DNA of 64,000 nucleotides from Ilex aquifolium (Eukaryota; Streptophyta; Magnoliopsida; Aquifoliales; Aquifoliaceae), in assembly GCA_951799425.1 (NCBI GenBank), contig OX637395.1, forward strand, positions 37,968,323-38,032,322. The letters are read 5' to 3'. The notes beneath the pieces were generated by a model. The model had not been told where the DNA came from. It saw only the letters and a program-made list of their open reading frames with translations, and made no database searches. Each line of letters starts with the position of its first letter. The first letter of the stretch is position 1. The translations under genes were made by a program, and so were the position numbers. Positions 37,047 to 47,843 of the stretch are shown one piece after another.

Positions 37047-37900
37047 CTTTTAGTCATTACTACGTTAGATCGCTGCGCACTCTGACATAAATTAAAATCC
37101 ACCAAAGGTTACAGTTGAAACCTAACCAGACTTGTCCTCCCATTTTAGCTCCCCAATCCATATACATTTTTCCAACAAAATAATTTTAAGAAAAATTAAC
37201 ATAATATCATCGAAAATACCAATTTGGTGGTCAATACAAATCACTAGAGTTTTGAATTCATGAGCAAATAAATAATCAAGCTTTGGAATCAAGAATAAAT
37301 GGCTATCAAGCTTGGAAATCAAAAACAAAAGAACAAGCAAGGTTTGAAATTAATAACAAACGAATCTCAAATTTTTGATACCAAGAACAAATGGATCATT
37401 AAGCTTAGGAAATTAAGGACAAGGAAACAATCAAGTCTCAGGATCAATAACAACGGATATCAAGCTTGGAATCAGAGATAAAATAACAATCATATATTGG
37501 AATTGATAACAAACGACTATCAAGGTTTGAAATCAATGACACAGGCAAGATAAAGAGAAAACACCTCTCCCTTGAAAACCTAGGATTTCAAGGGCATACC
37601 AAAAGGATTGGGTGGTCACCCACCCATAACATAGCTTAGAACAAATAATATTTAAGTTCGGGAATCAAGAGCAAAGGAGAAATCAAGAGAAAAACACATC
37701 TCCTTTGTAAACTAGGGTTTGAAGGCATAAGAAAAGATTTAGGGTTTACCCAACCATAATATATTTTGGAACAAGGTAGTATTATCCCGAATGGCAAGAC
37801 ATGATGATTCCCTAGCAAATAGATATAAATTAGAGTCAAAGATTACATATAAATAAACCCTACTGGTATCCCCTTGTTTTCCCGTAGGCAAGTTAACATA
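37047..37900. repeat. AT-rich filler between gag and the integrase end, with degenerate repeats
   Basis: Occupies the place of pol. From about 37240 to 37680 a phrase close to TATCAAGCTTGGAATCAAGA recurs with variation. No protein similarity was seen. It may be non-coding sequence of a derivative subfamily or sequence picked up at the deletion. Confidence 0.6.
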
Positions 37901-39340
37901 TCAAGCATGTTCTAGCTTCTCGAATCTCAATCCCAAATTAATAGCATACGTAGTACGAATAAATGAATGAGTCGTGCAGAGATTCAATAAAATTCGAGCC
38001 CAAGAATTGTAGAGAAGAACGATACCTTCCACAACGGCGTTGGAGGCATCCTCCTCCGGTTGAATCAAAGCAAAAATCCTTCCTTGATTGGCGTCGCCGG
38101 GGGCTTGAGCTTGTAACGGTCTCTGTGGTGGTAGTGGCTGTCGTACCGGTGGCCTGTTTGCATTCACTCGCCCAGTTGCTTGGTTGGTCTTGGTGGAAAG
38201 CAATGGACAATTATCTTTGAAGTGCCCAACACCTCCACAGGCGAAGCATCGGCGTGCATCCGTGCCTACTCTCTCTGGTACGTCTCCCGCTCCTCGAGCT
38301 ATCTGAGGTATCTGCTGTGCTGGCCTTTGTAGAGGTGGCTTGTTTGCTGGTACGTGCTCGGTTGCTTGCTTGGTCCTTGGTGGAAACGAGGGGCATCTAT
38401 GTTTGAAGTGCCCATACTCTCCGCATGCAAAGCATTGGCGCGGGTCAGTTCTTGTTCTAGTCTGAGCCACTTCCTCTCCTCTAGCCGTCATAAGTCTCTG
38501 TCCACCTGCCTGGTCTGGAAGTCGGTATGGTGCTGCCCGCGGCACTCCACTGGTGCTAGCGTCCGTCCTGATCGGACCTCTTCTCGCGAGGCTCTGTCTT
38601 CGCTGGCTGTCCTCTATATCTCTCTCCACCAATGCAGCTCGGTCAACTAGGTCCCCATACTCCCGGATCTTGAGAGCCACCAGCTTCTCCCGGATAGCAG
38701 GCCTCAAGCCCTGCTCAAAGCGCTTGGCCCTGCTGGCCTCAGTAGATATAAACTCTGTAGCATAACGGGATAGCTCATCGAAACTCCGCTCGTACTCGAT
38801 TACCGTCCTGCTGCCCTGTCGGAGAGCAAGGAAATCGGCCTTCATTCTGTCTCTTACTGATTCCGGAAAGTACTTGTCTTGGAAAACTTGGTCAAATTCC
38901 TCCCAAGTGAGTGCATCTGTGGTCCTCCTTCTTTTCACTGAGTCCCACCAATGGTCGGCCTCCCCCTCGAATAGATAAGTCGCCAAGCCGACCCGAAGAT
39001 CCTCGGCTATCCCCATGCCATCACATATCTTCTTCACTCGGCGGATCCATTTATCCGCATCCAAGGGGTTAGAGCTCCCTTGGAAAGTAGGCGGGTGTTG
39101 CCTCAGAAACTCTCGGAGAACTACCATTCTCCTATTCTCTTCTCCGTTGCTCGATACTTGGGCTAGTGGAGGAGCCCCATCGTTATGGTTGTTCCCATTC
39201 TGGTGTTGTACCAGAGTGGTGAGCTCCCTCAAACACTGATAGATGCCATTAATTGCATCGGGATGTGGTGGCGGTGGTGGGTTTGTTTGACCTTCACGAC
39301 CACGACCACACCCTCGTCCACGTACACGTTCACCGTCCAT
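37901..39340 (-). pseudogene. Gypsy gag with degenerate protease start
   Basis: Structural polyprotein of the retrotransposon. The best start is the Met of MDGERVRGRG at 39340, just inside the primer site. A Retrotrans_gag domain follows (WIRRVKKICDGMG, EGEADHWWDSV, VIEYERSFDELSRY), then two CCHC knuckles (CFACGEYGHFKHRC and CFACGGVGHFKDNC). The frame then enters the protease, but where an Asp-Thr/Ser-Gly active site is expected it reads SWARILLNLCTTHSFI, so the catalytic Asp is lost. The frame closes after LGLRFEKLEHA. Gag itself is unbroken and could still be made. Confidence 0.88.
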
Positions 39341-39511
39341 CCTGCACATCAATATACAACTTAGTTCATTGATGTACAAGATATCCCACTATCACTTTAA
39401 TCTAGAACATAGGACGTGTGAAAATCTAACTCAAGAATTTTTATCCAACCTAGTCCTGAGGCTCTAGTGGTGATCCATAACCTACAACTCCCATGTAAGA
39501 CCTAAAGCCTA

Positions 39512-39524
39512 GGCTCTGATACCA
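39512..39524 (-). other. Primer-binding site of the gypsy element (initiator Met-tRNA type)
   Basis: Minus strand TGGTATCAGAGCC lies three bases from the LTR end. This is complementary to the 3' end of plant initiator methionine tRNA and marks the right LTR as the 5' LTR. Confidence 0.92.
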
Positions 39525-39527
39525 TTC

Positions 39528-42029
39528 TGTAACGCCCCAAAAACCCCCTTGGGTGACATTACATTCTAAAAACCATTCACCGCATGAGAGTACTAAGTAA
39601 ATCCATCACGACGAAAGTTTCATTCATTAACCATTAATATTTTAACAAAATTCGGGTAGAGTCTCCTTTGTACGGGGAGCTCTACCCAAAACACAACCTG
39701 TACAATTATATTACCATTGACCACACCGGGTCCACATATGCATAACTATTGACCACACCGGGTCCATTTATCCATCATAAAATAAACTTTCATTCACCAT
39801 ATATCATATCCACACTATCATCCCAAAAGAATAGGCCAAGCAATGGCATTTACATTCCAAGAGAATTAAAGTACACTTGCAGCGGAATAACAAAATACTA
39901 GACTTTACATGATCTCCAAATAAACTCTCTAGTCTAGTACAAAAGAAGCTATATCTCTATATGTCCACCTCGGGATCTACACTCCCGTCGATCGGAGTCT
40001 CCCAATATGCGGGCTCCTCGACTCCCAACTCCTCCTCAAGTATATAATCTGAAAATGTTAGCGATAGGGGGTGAGCACGAAGCTCTGTAGAAAATTTCTC
40101 CCAAACCCAAACAAGGTTTAGAAAACATATAAAACGGGTCGGTCTCATTTCACAAATATAGTATAAAACTTTTGAAGGAAAACCGGGACAATTTATTAGA
40201 TCTCAAGTTTACGCATCAACAATAATTTCATGAATAAGTAAAACCAATATACAATTCATAATCAATTTCCAAAACATAATCCATCCCACCATACACCATT
40301 TTCACAAGTTCTTGTGGCATCCCATACTACCCCAAAACTCTTGTAGAAATCGTATTTTGGTACAATGAACGATAACTCACACTTGAACATTTCCGGCAAT
40401 ATATGTACATGTATCTCAACAATGATGTAAGACATCCACATGAATCGACACATTGAGTAATGTCTAGCCCACCCACCCACACAAATCTTATCAAAGATAT
40501 CCACTTTTAGGAAGAGCGTGTACCATACCAATGGCAGTGACGTATCCAACCTAGGCATTAGTATACTAACCCTCTTACACGGCACCACGTGAGCGATAGT
40601 GGTTTAGTCTTACCAAAGCACTAATCCCACTACGAATGGATTAGTCTTACCAAAGCACTAACCCATTCTACGACATCTCGTCAAAGGACACCCATGGTCA
40701 TCCCACACCCATTAGAGATACAACATCAAACCAATTTACACAATTTATGAGCATATCTCAAAAATCCCCAAATATAGCATGCGACATTTTCAATAACCAA
40801 CTAAGAAAAATGCAAGAGATCATTATAAACATCATTTGTTGCACAATATAAAACTCTAAGTTTTGAAAGTGAAAACCAAGGAATTACCAAGAGAAAAGTC
40901 CATTTTCCTTACAAATCAATGATTGAAGATGAAAAAGAAAGATAAAATGGTTACCAAACCATCACATGGTTCAAAACATGGCATTGATTGCAAAAATATA
41001 AAGAATCAAAGATTTCCCTAACACATATCCAAGATTTAGAGAAAGAGACATATATATATATATATATATATAGCCCTATCCTCAATGTGAGAGAGTGAGA
41101 GAAAACCCCTACCTTGAATCCAAGAGTTATAAGCTAACCCAAGCTCCAAAGATCTCCTTCCTCCCTTCTCCTTCTTATTCTTGTCTTCTCTTAGGGTTCT
41201 AAGAGATGTGGGTAAGGGTGTAGTGAAAGTGTATAGGAACAGAGGAGAAGAATGGTGTTCTTGAGGAATTTCGGGTTTGATTTCTATGAGGTGTGAATCT
41301 ATCTTGATCTTGGTATTTTTCCCTTTCTTTATCTCCTCCTAGGGCTCTAAGATGTTTGTGGTGAGGATGAGATGAAGAATGGGGCAAATAGGGCTTGGAA
41401 TGGGTGTTTTAAAACCCAAAATCCTGACTTTTTACTGTTTGGGAAGGCTCCAGTCAAAGGGTACCGGTACCGGGTACCGGTACCAATTAGCTACTGGTTC
41501 GGGGGTACCGGTACTGGGTACCGGTACTATTTGGCTGCTTCGATTTCCAGGGAAGTTTTGACCCCTTTAGAGATCGAATTGGAAATTTTCCAAGAGATAC
41601 ACTTTTGTAGCCCTAGATGTCTACTATCTACTGTCAAAATTTCAGATCAATTGGATGTAAGGATAAAAATTTATGGCTAAAATACTAGAAGGTGTCCAAG
41701 ATACTTTTTACCCAATTTCACTCTAAAGTGGGTTTTAACTCCAAAATACTTCCTAGCTTCCAATACACCTCATATTACCTCTCCCAAGGTTGTTCGACCT
41801 TCCGGATTCAATGGAAGCATTATTTTGACCTAAAAACCTTTAGAAACTTGTCTATTCACCATTTCCAAGTTTAAACATCTTCGACACGTAAACTTCCCAA
41901 TCAAATTATCTTCATAGTATTTATTCCTACGGTTTATTCTTATGTCACTACATATATCCACATTTTTAAAACAATTATTTACTATATATATCTATATGCA
42001 TATATAAAATAAAAATGCGGGGTGTTACA
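39528..42029 (-). repeat. 5' LTR of the gypsy element
   Basis: 2,502 bp, TGTAACGCCCC to GGGGTGTTACA. It has an AT run at about 41050-41072 followed by about 150 bp absent from the other LTR. The small frames inside are duplicates of those in the left LTR and are not genes. Confidence 0.93.
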
Positions 42030-44844
42030 TATAGAGTTCCTGCAATGGACATCATTAGTGGGTTGAGGGTTTTGGAATATGATAGAGACATTCTTTCAAT
42101 GGTGGAATGGATACCAACATATAGAGTGATTGAGGTATACTTAGACCATGAGGCAACGGTATATGAAATGCAAGGCCAAGTGTAGTTAAGCACTAGTGAT
42201 AGTAACTTTGATCCTGATAATGCTTCAACAAGCTCTGCTAGTAGTTCAGAATCTGCAAATAACACTGATAATGAATTGAATGAAGATGAGGTGTTGATTG
42301 ATACGATTGTTGATAATGCACCCAAGTGGAGTGGTATGAGATCTAACCAGAAGAATGTAGGGGTTGATGATTATTATGTTGTTTCAGAGTATGAACTTTC
42401 TGATGACATCAGGAGTCTTCAAACCTCATCTGATGAAGAAAATCATCATCATCATAAAGGGAGGCATTCTGTTTTTAATCCAGATAAGCACATGAACAAT
42501 CCACAGTTTGCAGTTGGTATGTTATTTGCCACAGTTGAACACTTCAGAGATGCTGTAAAGGAGTATTCCATATTGAATAGGAAGGAAATCAGCTTTGTGA
42601 AGAATGAGAAATGGAGAGTCAGAGCCAAGTGCAAGCCACCATGTAATTGGATGGTGTTTGCATCTAAGATGCAAGGTGAAAGCACATTGCAAGTGAAGAG
42701 TTTGATTGATAAGCATACCAATTGTAGACCAGCATTTTATAACAAGAATGTGACATCAAATTGGTTATCCAAGAGGTATGTGGATAACTTTAGGTCCAAT
42801 CCACAGTGGCCAACAGAGTCTTTTAGAGAAACTATCCTAAAGAATCACTCAGTTGGAGTATCAAGAAGTAAATTTTATAGATCAAAGCAAAAGGCTAAGG
42901 TTCTAGTTGAGGGCAATCATAGTGAGCAATACAAACTCATATGGAATTATTGTAAAGAAATCAAAAGGGCAATGCCAGGATCTACAATGGTTGTAGATGT
43001 GGATGACAACATTGGTGGAGATGAAAATCCAAGATTTAAAAGATTATATTGTTGTCTGGGGCCACTCAAGCAAGGTTTTATAACAGGGTGCAGAAAAGTG
43101 ATTGGATTAGATGGATGTTTTTTGAGAGGAACATACACAGGGCAGTTGCTATCAGCAGTAGGGGTTGATGCAAATGACGGGATGTACCCTTTTGCATATG
43201 CAGTAGTTGAAAAGGAAACAAAATCATCTTGGACTTGGTTTGTACAACTACTTTGTGCTGACATTGGGCTTGCAGACCAGTCTGAGTGGACTATTATTTC
43301 TGACCAACAAAAGGTAATATCAATTTAATGCATACTATGTATTAATCTACATACATACTATGTTTGATTCTACATTTGAAATGATACCAGTTTAATGCAT
43401 TTTTAGTTTTCCATTTGTAGGGTTTGGTGCCAGCAATTCATGACCTTCTGCCAGACTGTGAGCACAGATTTTGTGCAAGACACCATCTTAGTAACTTCAA
43501 GAAGGAGTATAGGGGTAAGTTGTTTTCTCAACTATTTTGGAAATGTTCCAAAGCAACCACTTTGGAGTACTTTAACAAATGCATGAGAGATATGAGGAAT
43601 GTACATGAAAGGGCATTTAGGTGGTTAGATTCAGGTGTCCCACCTCAACATTGGTGCAGGGCATACTTTCCCACAAGTAGAATATGTGATATGTTGATAA
43701 ACAACAATTGTGAGGTATTCAATAGTGTCCTAGTAGAGGCAAGAGAGAAACCTATTATTACAATGCTGGAAAACATTAGAATGTTGTTGATGAGAAGGAT
43801 TAGGAAACATAGAGATGACATGAGTAGACACCCTGGTCCATTATGTCCTAGAATTGAGAAAAAAATAGATTACATTTCAACAGATGCTATGGACAACATT
43901 TGTGAATGGTCAGGTGGATCACAATTCCAAGTTAAAGGGCCATATGTTCAATTTGTTGTTGACTTGAGGGAGAGAACATGTGCATGTAGAAAGTGGCAAT
44001 TATGTGGAATCCCATATGCACATGCAGTTTCTGCTATTTTGCACCAGGGAGACAAGCCTGAAAATTATGTGCATGAATGCTACTCAAAAGAATCCTATAT
44101 GAATTTGTATAAGCATCTGATCAATCCCATTAATGGACCTGACTTGTGGCCAAGCTCTGGAAAAAGGCCTTTGAATCCACCTACATTAACTGTTCAGCCT
44201 GGCAGACCAAAAAAACAGAGGAGAAGGGAGGCAGATGAAAGGAGGAAAGAAGGGAAACTAGGGAAACGTGGGAAAGTTGTGATGACCTGCACTAAATGTG
44301 GGAAAGTTGGCCATAATCGTAGAAGTTGCACACCTGGAATAGTGCAGAAACAAAAAAAGAAGAGGACTGTAGAAGACTCAGCAACTGCAGCAGCAACAAG
44401 TTCAACAAATGTAGCAGATTCAACATCTGCAGCAGCAACATGTGCAACTAATGCAACACCTTTTGCAACTGCAACAGCAACAGATGCAACAAATGCATCA
44501 AATTTAGCAGCTGTAGCAGCAATATGTTCAACAAATGCAACACCTTCAGTCAATATCTCAGGAACATCAATTGCAGCAGATTCAACAACTGAATGCAGGC
44601 CATTGTTATTGGCCAGAGCAATCAGGAAAAAATTACCAGTATGGTTTTTTGTTTATTAAAATCATTTCATTGTTACTAAACATAATACTAAATTTATTTT
44701 TTATCACTTTTAGATTCGAAGGAATACAAGCAATGAAGTTGGAGCATTCATTCCACCTAGATCAATAGCTGCTGTCAATCTCAGTCCATCAGCACCACCC
44801 AACTGAAATAGAGCTGCAGTGGACCTTTTTTTGTTATCTTTTTA

Positions 44845-45165
44845 ATGGTTGATGTATTCAACCTTTTGAATGTATTCAACCTTTGTTTTGTTACCTTTTG
44901 AATGGTTGATGTATTCAACCTTTTGGATGTATTCAACCTTTTGAATGTATTCAACCTTTGTTTTGTTACCTTTTGAATGGTTGATGTATTCAACTTTTTG
45001 AATGTATTCAACCTTTGTTTTGTTACCTTTTGAATGGTTGATGTATTCAACTTTTTGAATGTATTCAACCTTTGTTTTGTTACCTTTTGAATGGTTGATG
45101 TATTCAACTTTTTGAATGTATTCAACCTTTGTTTTGTTACCTTTTGAATGGTTTTTGATAGTTGA
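44845..45165. repeat. 57-bp minisatellite in the MULE
   Basis: About five tandem copies of a 57-bp unit (GTTACCTTTTGAATGGTTGA, then two TGTATTCAAC blocks); the first unit carries an extra block of about 18 bp. Because 57 is divisible by three, long repetitive frames appear on the minus strand, but they are not genes. It lies just 3' of the transposase stop, in the expected 3' UTR. Confidence 0.88.
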
Positions 45166-45350
45166 TGTATTCAAACTTTTTTTGTGAATGGTTGCTGGAA
45201 TTACTGTTAAGATATGGAATGTGTTTTTTTAATGCTATGGAATCAGTAGAAAAGGACTTATAATTCAGTACCAAAAGACATTTTCATTCATTAGAAAAAA
45301 ACATTACATTCAATACAACATTAAACATGATGATCAGATTGCAAGGATCA

Positions 45351-45852
45351 TCAATTACAACTACAAACATCCTTCGATTCCTCTGCATCTGTGTTCAGCA
45401 GCAGCCAAATTAGGAGACAGCAAACTCCTAATGCTATCCATAGCATTTTCTCTCTTGCCTTAACCTTCCCCTGTTGAGCCTCTACAGTATTCAATATTCA
45501 AAGAAGTCATGGAATCACTTGTCGTGCACGCATGCACATTGGCGGGTCTTGCCAAATGAAAAACCCGCACCCACCATTCTGCATCATTAAAGTATGCAAA
45601 CAATAAGCATTAAGGGAAGGGAAGAAAAAAAGGAATTCTCCATACAAGCTAGATACCTACACCCATGTTTGGACATGTCAAAAACCTTCTTCCGGGATTA
45701 TGATCTGTCCAAGAGGTTTTCTTTACAGCCCTCTTTCCGCAATTACAAAACACATCCATAAATCTGGAACTATATACGTTCCCCTTCTTACCCTCTTTTT
45801 CTTGCTGAATGTTGCTCTGTTTCTGCAAAACCCAGCACAACACAACACACAC
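45351..45852 (-). pseudogene. GRF-type zinc-finger, membrane-anchored protein of the MULE
   Basis: Exon 45661-45852 reads FCNCGKRAVKKTSWTDHNPG and RRFLTCPNMG. After a GTAGGT donor and a TGCAG acceptor, exon 45507-45578 gives NGGCGFFIWQDPPMCMRARQ. Together they complete a GRF zinc finger (C-x-C, then C, then C), a nucleic-acid-binding fold. A stop at 45507-45509 follows VIP. Further on, to 45351, open sequence encodes EKMLWIALGVCCLLIWLLL, a probable membrane anchor. From memory, GRF proteins with a C-terminal hydrophobic helix are common beside plant MULE transposases. The gene is convergent to the transposase and damaged by the stop. The third exon boundary is uncertain. Confidence 0.75.
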
Positions 45853-46120
45853 AGAGCTCTTTATGCTTTGTAAAGGAGGGAAGCTGTGGAAGATTTGGCG
45901 CCAAAATAGTTGCTATTGCCTTAAGTACCCCTGGACCTTGCCTCACCTGAGTCATGCGTGCGTTTGTCCGTCACAGTAAACAGTTGAATTGGATGGAAGG
46001 GCTTGATTGAGATAAATTGACAAGTTGAGGGGCTAAATTGACACAAACCAAAGTTGAGGGACTTAATTGACTTAAATCATATAGTTTAAGGGCTAAATAG
46101 GTAGTTAACTCTAAAAATAA

Positions 46121-46242
46121 AAAGAGATGGACGGGGAGTGGCCTCTAACAGAGGAATGATGGGGAGATAAGTGAGAGGTGATGGATTTAGGGGGGAAAAT
46201 GTGTAGGGATAAAATTTCAAACTCTCTTCTGTTTTATTATAT
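46121..46242. other. Flank of the MULE, probable 5' part of Helitron 2
   Basis: Short stretch between the MULE duplication and the MITE. Read on the minus strand it is pyrimidine-rich after ATATAATAAAACAGAAGAGA, reminiscent of Helitron 5' regions. An exact TC terminus was not found. Confidence 0.35.
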
Positions 46243-47167
46243 GGGTGGGGCTATTTCCAACCCATAAATCTCCATTCCCACCCCATTTAATTTCTCATTA
46301 TCAAACTACTAACCACATCCCTTCTATACCCACCTCATTAGTAACTAAACTCACCCCATGCTAAATACACTCCTTTTAATAAGTAAACTCACTTTATATT
46401 TTGTCATAATTAGAGTTTCATTCTCTATCTCTTTTCATGCACTCACAAAAATATTTTTTTAATATAAATTTTTTCAGTGAGATGCAAGTTAGTATTAATT
46501 CTCAATTTAATTCTATGTTTGATTTCATATTTATTATATGAATTTTCATTATTTTCGGTATGTTTTGGTATCTTTGTCAAGTTTAATAATTTTTTATTTA
46601 GAATTTATATGTGTGTATATATGTATAATTTCAGATTATTTGTTCTTTTTTATCTTATAAGGTTTTGCATCTATACTTGTTATTTTTTTTCTTGTTCGAT
46701 TTTGTGTCTGTGCTTGGTGCTTATTTATTTATTTTTTTCATATTCAGTTTTGCGTCTTATAGTTTTGTTTGTTCCTTTAATCTTTACTTGGTTTTTTTTT
46801 TTTCCTTCTTGTTTCGATTTGCTTATTTCTTTTTATTTTTTCCTTGTTTTGTTCTTTTCTTGTTTCGGTCTGTTTTTTTTTCTTTTTTCAGCATGCTTGA
46901 TTTTTTTTTTACTTGTTTCATTTTTTATTCTTTTTTTTTCTTGTTTCGTAAATATATTTATGTATTCAAACCAATTGTTTTCTTTCATTATTTTTTTCTT
47001 ATGATGACTTCTTTCATTAAAGGGGTGTACAGAAAATAAGTAAACTTAACTATTAATGGAGTGTATGTAATATAGGGTGAACTTAGTTACAAATTGGGTG
47101 GGTATAGAAAGGGTGGACTTAGTAGTTTGAGAATGAGAAATTAAATGGGGTGGGAATAGCCCCACCC
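46243..47167. mobile_element. MULE-type MITE, 925 bp
   Basis: The termini GGGTGGGGCTATTTCCAACC and, inverted, GGGTGGGGCTATTCCCACCC continue as inverted copies for about 130 bp. A perfect 9-bp duplication TTATTATAT lies at 46234-46242 and 47168-47176. A second copy starts at 63722. The long hydrophobic frames inside (46477-47039) come from T-rich sequence and are not taken as genes. Confidence 0.92.
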
Positions 47168-47176
47168 TTATTATAT

Positions 47177-47843
47177 AGGTATAAAATTCACAGATTTATC
47201 ACCATTATCATCATACATTAGTCATTTAAATGACTATTTTGCCCATTAGTAAATCTAATTCAAACCTATGTTTGTTTGGGCTCCGGATCCTCTCCATTCC
47301 TAATAGAAATGGAGATCCTCCATTCTTTCACTATAATTAGCCACCTGTCATTTATTTTGTTTTATGGTTAGGATTTCTCCAACTGTTGTCTACCTCCCCA
47401 CGTCTCTTTCTCCCATCTAACTGACGGAACATGCCGTCAAATATCTTTATATTTTTCCCTTCAAATTTAAGAACAATAGATAAGTCCCGCCATAGTTGTT
47501 TAAGCCATATTTTCACATGGGCAAAAGCAATCTGATAAGTCCTACGAACTAAAGGACAAACTCACTTTAATAACGAATTCTCATTTCATGCAAGCTGTGC
47601 ATCACTTTTCTAAAATAATAACGGTATAGTATTGGAGTCATGGGCGAAAGATATGCATAGCAGTGGAATTTTTCATATTGTTAGACGCATTACAAATAAT
47701 AAATTATCTAACATTAAAATTCATTACATTAAAAACATAAGAATTACACTAACATTAACAACTTTGAAAAATTGAGAGTTGATTTAATGTTTGATACAAT
47801 GAAAATGGAATATTAAAAATCTCAAACACCTGGCAAACTAAGA
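47177..47843. other. Junction back into the LecRK array
   Basis: 47177-47615 shows no recognised feature. From about 47625 the sequence matches the 3' flanks of LecRK A and C (GGAGTCATGGG, GAAAATGGAATATTAAA), so the spacer of unit B starts here and its remainder was displaced by the inserted DNA. Confidence 0.5.

Larger units (their letters stand above)
33049..42029 (-). mobile_element. Ty3/gypsy LTR retrotransposon (chromovirus type), internally deleted
   Basis: Long LTRs at 33049-36477 and 39528-42029 start TGTAACGCCCC and end GGGGTGTTACA. A 5-bp duplication TATAG flanks the element (33044-33048 and 42030-42034). Orientation is minus: the primer-binding site lies beside the right LTR and the polypurine tract beside the left. 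The interior keeps gag and the last part of integrase with a chromodomain-like tail; most of pol is absent. The LTRs differ at only scattered positions over about 2.3 kb of shared sequence, so the insertion is recent. Confidence 0.95.
32531..44806 (+). pseudogene. MuDR-family MULE transposase, split by a gypsy insertion
   Basis: Cut-and-paste transposase. The inferred exons join in phase: 32531-32588, 32859-33048 plus 42035-43313 (interrupted), 43421-44638 and 44714-44806. After an N-terminal region (FSIEVHYGGKF) come a MuDR DNA-binding domain (FATVEHFRDAVKEY and C/H residues), the MULE catalytic domain (VIGLDGCFLRG and IISDQQKGLVPAI), a SWIM zinc finger (CAC, CGIPYAHA) and a CCHC knuckle (CTKCGKVGHNRRSC). 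An Ala/Thr-rich tail follows. The gypsy element sits inside an Arg codon in exon 2, and a TAG at 42183-42185 interrupts the frame 150 bp further on. The rest of the frame is open. The first exon is inferred from its GTAAGT donor and phase match. Confidence 0.9.
32211..46111 (+). mobile_element. Mutator-like element (MULE) with transposase and GRF gene, interrupted by a gypsy element
   Basis: Terminal inverted repeats of about 205 bp (32211-32414 and 45906-46111) begin GAGTTAGCTACC and, inverted, GAGTTAACTACC. A perfect 9-bp duplication TAAAAATAA lies at 32202-32210 and 46112-46120. Without the inserted gypsy element and its duplication the MULE is about 4.9 kb. It carries a MuDR-type transposase (plus strand) and a convergent GRF zinc-finger gene. 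Both have lesions, so it is now non-autonomous. Confidence 0.95.

Noticed and set aside
44845-45165. Possible CRISPR-like array
   Set aside because: Contiguous repeat units without unique spacers in a plant transposon; it is a minisatellite.
44781-45174. Repetitive minus-strand frames with NTFKKLNTS-type units
   Set aside because: By-product of the 57-bp minisatellite, whose unit is a multiple of three.
46477-47039. Two overlapping open frames of 124-175 codons rich in Phe, Leu and Ser
   Set aside because: They follow T-rich low-complexity sequence inside a MITE, lack family motifs and overlap in different frames.
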